In this document: positions 6,555-7,316 of the stretch, one piece after another
Layout: each line of letters opens with the position of its first letter
Numbering within the stretch: position 1 is the first letter of the stretch
Assembly (NCBI GenBank): GCA_030679805.1
Contig: JAUXST010000561.1
Coordinates: 1 to 7,316, forward strand
Direction: 5' to 3'
Length of the DNA: 7,316 nt
From: Reyranella sp.
GTDB lineage: Bacteria; Pseudomonadota; Alphaproteobacteria; Reyranellales; Reyranellaceae
The notes under the pieces: model-generated
Database searches by the model: none
Told to the model about the DNA's origin: nothing
Seen by the model: the letters and a program-made list of their open reading frames with translations, nothing else
Position numbers and translations under genes: made by a program

Positions 6555-6566
6555 GTTCAAATGAAC
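6555..6566. promoter_or_regulatory. Candidate operator, proximal site (GTTCAAATGAAC)
   Basis: The palindrome GTTCA-AA-TGAAC has perfect five-base arms. It overlaps the downstream half of the predicted -10 hexamer and the likely transcription start, a classic position for a repressor. It matches the distal site at 10 of 12 positions. I saw no third copy in the window by eye. Binding by the adjacent GlpR-like regulator is inferred. Confidence 0.6.
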
Positions 6567-6593
6567 CATAGGGAAGGCCGAAAGCGGCGGCAA
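6565..6593 (-). promoter_or_regulatory. Predicted sigma-70 promoter of the transporter operon
   Basis: On the - strand, TTGCCG (6593-6588) serves as -35 and TATGGT (6570-6565) as -10, each matching consensus at four of six positions, with an ideal 17-base spacer. Transcription would begin near 6558, leaving a leader of about 38 bases before the regulator's ATG at 6520. The element sits between two matching palindromes, which strengthens the case that this is the regulated promoter. No other promoter is needed to explain the six closely spaced downstream genes. Confidence 0.55.
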
Positions 6594-6597
6594 TCAC

Positions 6598-6609
6598 ATT
6601 CATATGAAC
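6598..6609. promoter_or_regulatory. Candidate operator, distal site (ATTCATATGAAC)
   Basis: ATTCATATGAAC contains the perfect ten-base palindrome TTCATATGAA. It lies just upstream of the predicted -35 and is centred 43 bp from the proximal site, about four helical turns, so the two sites face the same side of the DNA. This suits a dimer-of-dimers or small repression loop. Assignment to the DeoR-family regulator is by proximity. Confidence 0.6.
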
Positions 6610-6639
6610 TTTTCTTTGCAACGGGATGACCCGGACGGA

Positions 6640-7316
6640 CTATCCCGCCGCTATCTCCTTCAGCTTCTTGTCGATCGCCAGCAGATCGAGCCAGCTCTGG
6701 CGCTTGCTAGCCGGCGTGCGCAGCAGATAGGCGGGATGGAAGGTGGGCATGGTCGGCACCTCGGTGCCGTCGTCGAGCTTCAGGCTCGTCCACTTGCCGC
6801 GCAGACGCATGATGCCTTCGGTCGTGTCGAGCACCGCCTTGGCTGCCGTGCCGCCGGCCAGCACCAGCAGCTTGGGCCGGGCGAGTTCGATGTGGCGGCG
6901 GGTGAAGGCGAGGCAGATCGACTGCTCGGCCAGGGTCGGCGTGCGATTGCCGGGCGGTCGCCAGAACAGGATGTTGGTGATGTAGAGGTCGCGCTCGCGG
7001 CTCATGCCGAGGGCGGCGAACATGCGGTCGAGGAGCTGGCCACTCACGCCCACGAACGGCTTGCCGAGGCGATCCTCGTCGGCGCCCGGCGCCTCGCCCA
7101 CGATCATGACCGGCGCGCCCGGCACACCGTCGGCGAACACCGTGTTCTTGGCGGTGCGCTTGAGCGCGCAGCCTTCGAAGGCACGGACCGCTTCTTCGAG
7201 CTCGGGGATGGTGGCGCAGCGCCGCGCAAGTTCGCGTGCGTCCTCGACGAGCTGCGGCGACTCGAGCGGCACCGGCGCACGGACCGCAGGCGGCGGGGCA
7301 GGGGCGCGGATCGGAG
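6640..7316 (-). CDS. Uracil-DNA glycosylase, family-4-like (partial, 5' end outside window)
   Basis: This DNA-repair enzyme should excise uracil, for example from deaminated cytosine, by cleaving the N-glycosidic bond. The frame is open to the right edge, so the GTG at 7272 is probably internal; codons beyond it encode a Pro/Ala-rich linker (APAPPPAVRAP). Numbered from that GTG, the catalytic motif GEAPGADED is at 59-67, with KPFVG (71-75), YITN (97-100), WRPPGNRTPT (104-113) and HPAYLLR (179-185). These define the UDG superfamily, closest to families 4 and 5. In family 4, four cysteines hold a [4Fe-4S] cluster. Here only C35 and C120 align with them; the others appear to be F32 and W104, so the cluster is probably absent. 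The TAG stop is followed by the operon's regulatory region, and the two units look independently transcribed. Confidence 0.9.
   Translation of the reverse strand, partial: PIRAPAPPPAVRAPVPLESPQLVEDARELARRCATIPELEEAVRAFEGCALKRTAKNTVFADGVPGAPVMIVGEAPGADEDRLGKPFVGVSGQLLDRMFAALGMSRERDLYITNILFWRPPGNRTPTLAEQSICLAFTRRHIELARPKLLVLAGGTAAKAVLDTTEGIMRLRGKWTSLKLDDGTEVPTMPTFHPAYLLRTPASKRQSWLDLLAIDKKLKEIAAG

Noticed and set aside
6622..6633. CGGG-ATGA-CCCG hairpin just after the glycosylase stop
   Set aside because: Four-base stem with only two T following on the transcribed strand; not convincing as a terminator.

Overview
The window is a gene-dense, high-GC segment with short intergenic gaps. It probably comes from the chromosome of an alphaproteobacterium, perhaps a Rhizobiales or Rhodospirillales relative. 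This guess rests on family knowledge: an NAD-linked formate dehydrogenase with the small FdsD subunit, a Pot/Fbp-type ABC cassette, and a uracil-DNA glycosylase with a Pro/Ala-rich N-terminal linker. No rRNA, tRNA, CRISPR, insertion sequence or phage gene is visible, and no gene-free stretch exceeds about 120 bases.

Layout. Left edge, + strand: the last ~119 codons of fdsA (catalytic alpha subunit of formate dehydrogenase), then the complete fdsD, then a stand-alone GNAT acetyltransferase. The rest is on the - strand. A tightly packed operon reads right to left from about 6565 to 1139: a GlpR-like DeoR-family regulator, a periplasmic solute-binding protein, two permeases, an ATPase, and a cytoplasmic metallophosphoesterase closely resembling the glycerophosphodiesterase GpdQ. 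At the right edge is a 5'-truncated family-4-like uracil-DNA glycosylase.

How the genes fit together. The six-gene operon looks self-contained. Its promoter (-35 TTGCCG, 17-base spacer, -10 TATGGT) is bracketed by two near-identical palindromes of the form RTTCAWATGAAC, centred 43 bp apart, which are good candidates for the regulator's operators. The phosphodiesterase lacks a signal peptide, so its substrate should reach the cytoplasm intact, and the co-encoded importer is the obvious route. A GlpR-like regulator (GlpR senses glycerol-3-phosphate) paired with a GpdQ-like enzyme (which can release glycerol-3-phosphate from glycerophosphodiesters) suggests the operon imports and cleaves a glycerophosphodiester or similar phosphodiester. 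It would do so with a Pot/Fbp-type transporter rather than the usual UgpBAEC. This substrate assignment is inference and is the main point worth testing.

Secondary oddities: fdsD directly follows fdsA with no fdsC/fdhD between them; the glycosylase lacks two of the four cysteines expected to hold the family-4 [4Fe-4S] cluster; the solute-binding protein has a CxxC near its mature N-terminus; and the GNAT has a degenerate acetyl-CoA loop.
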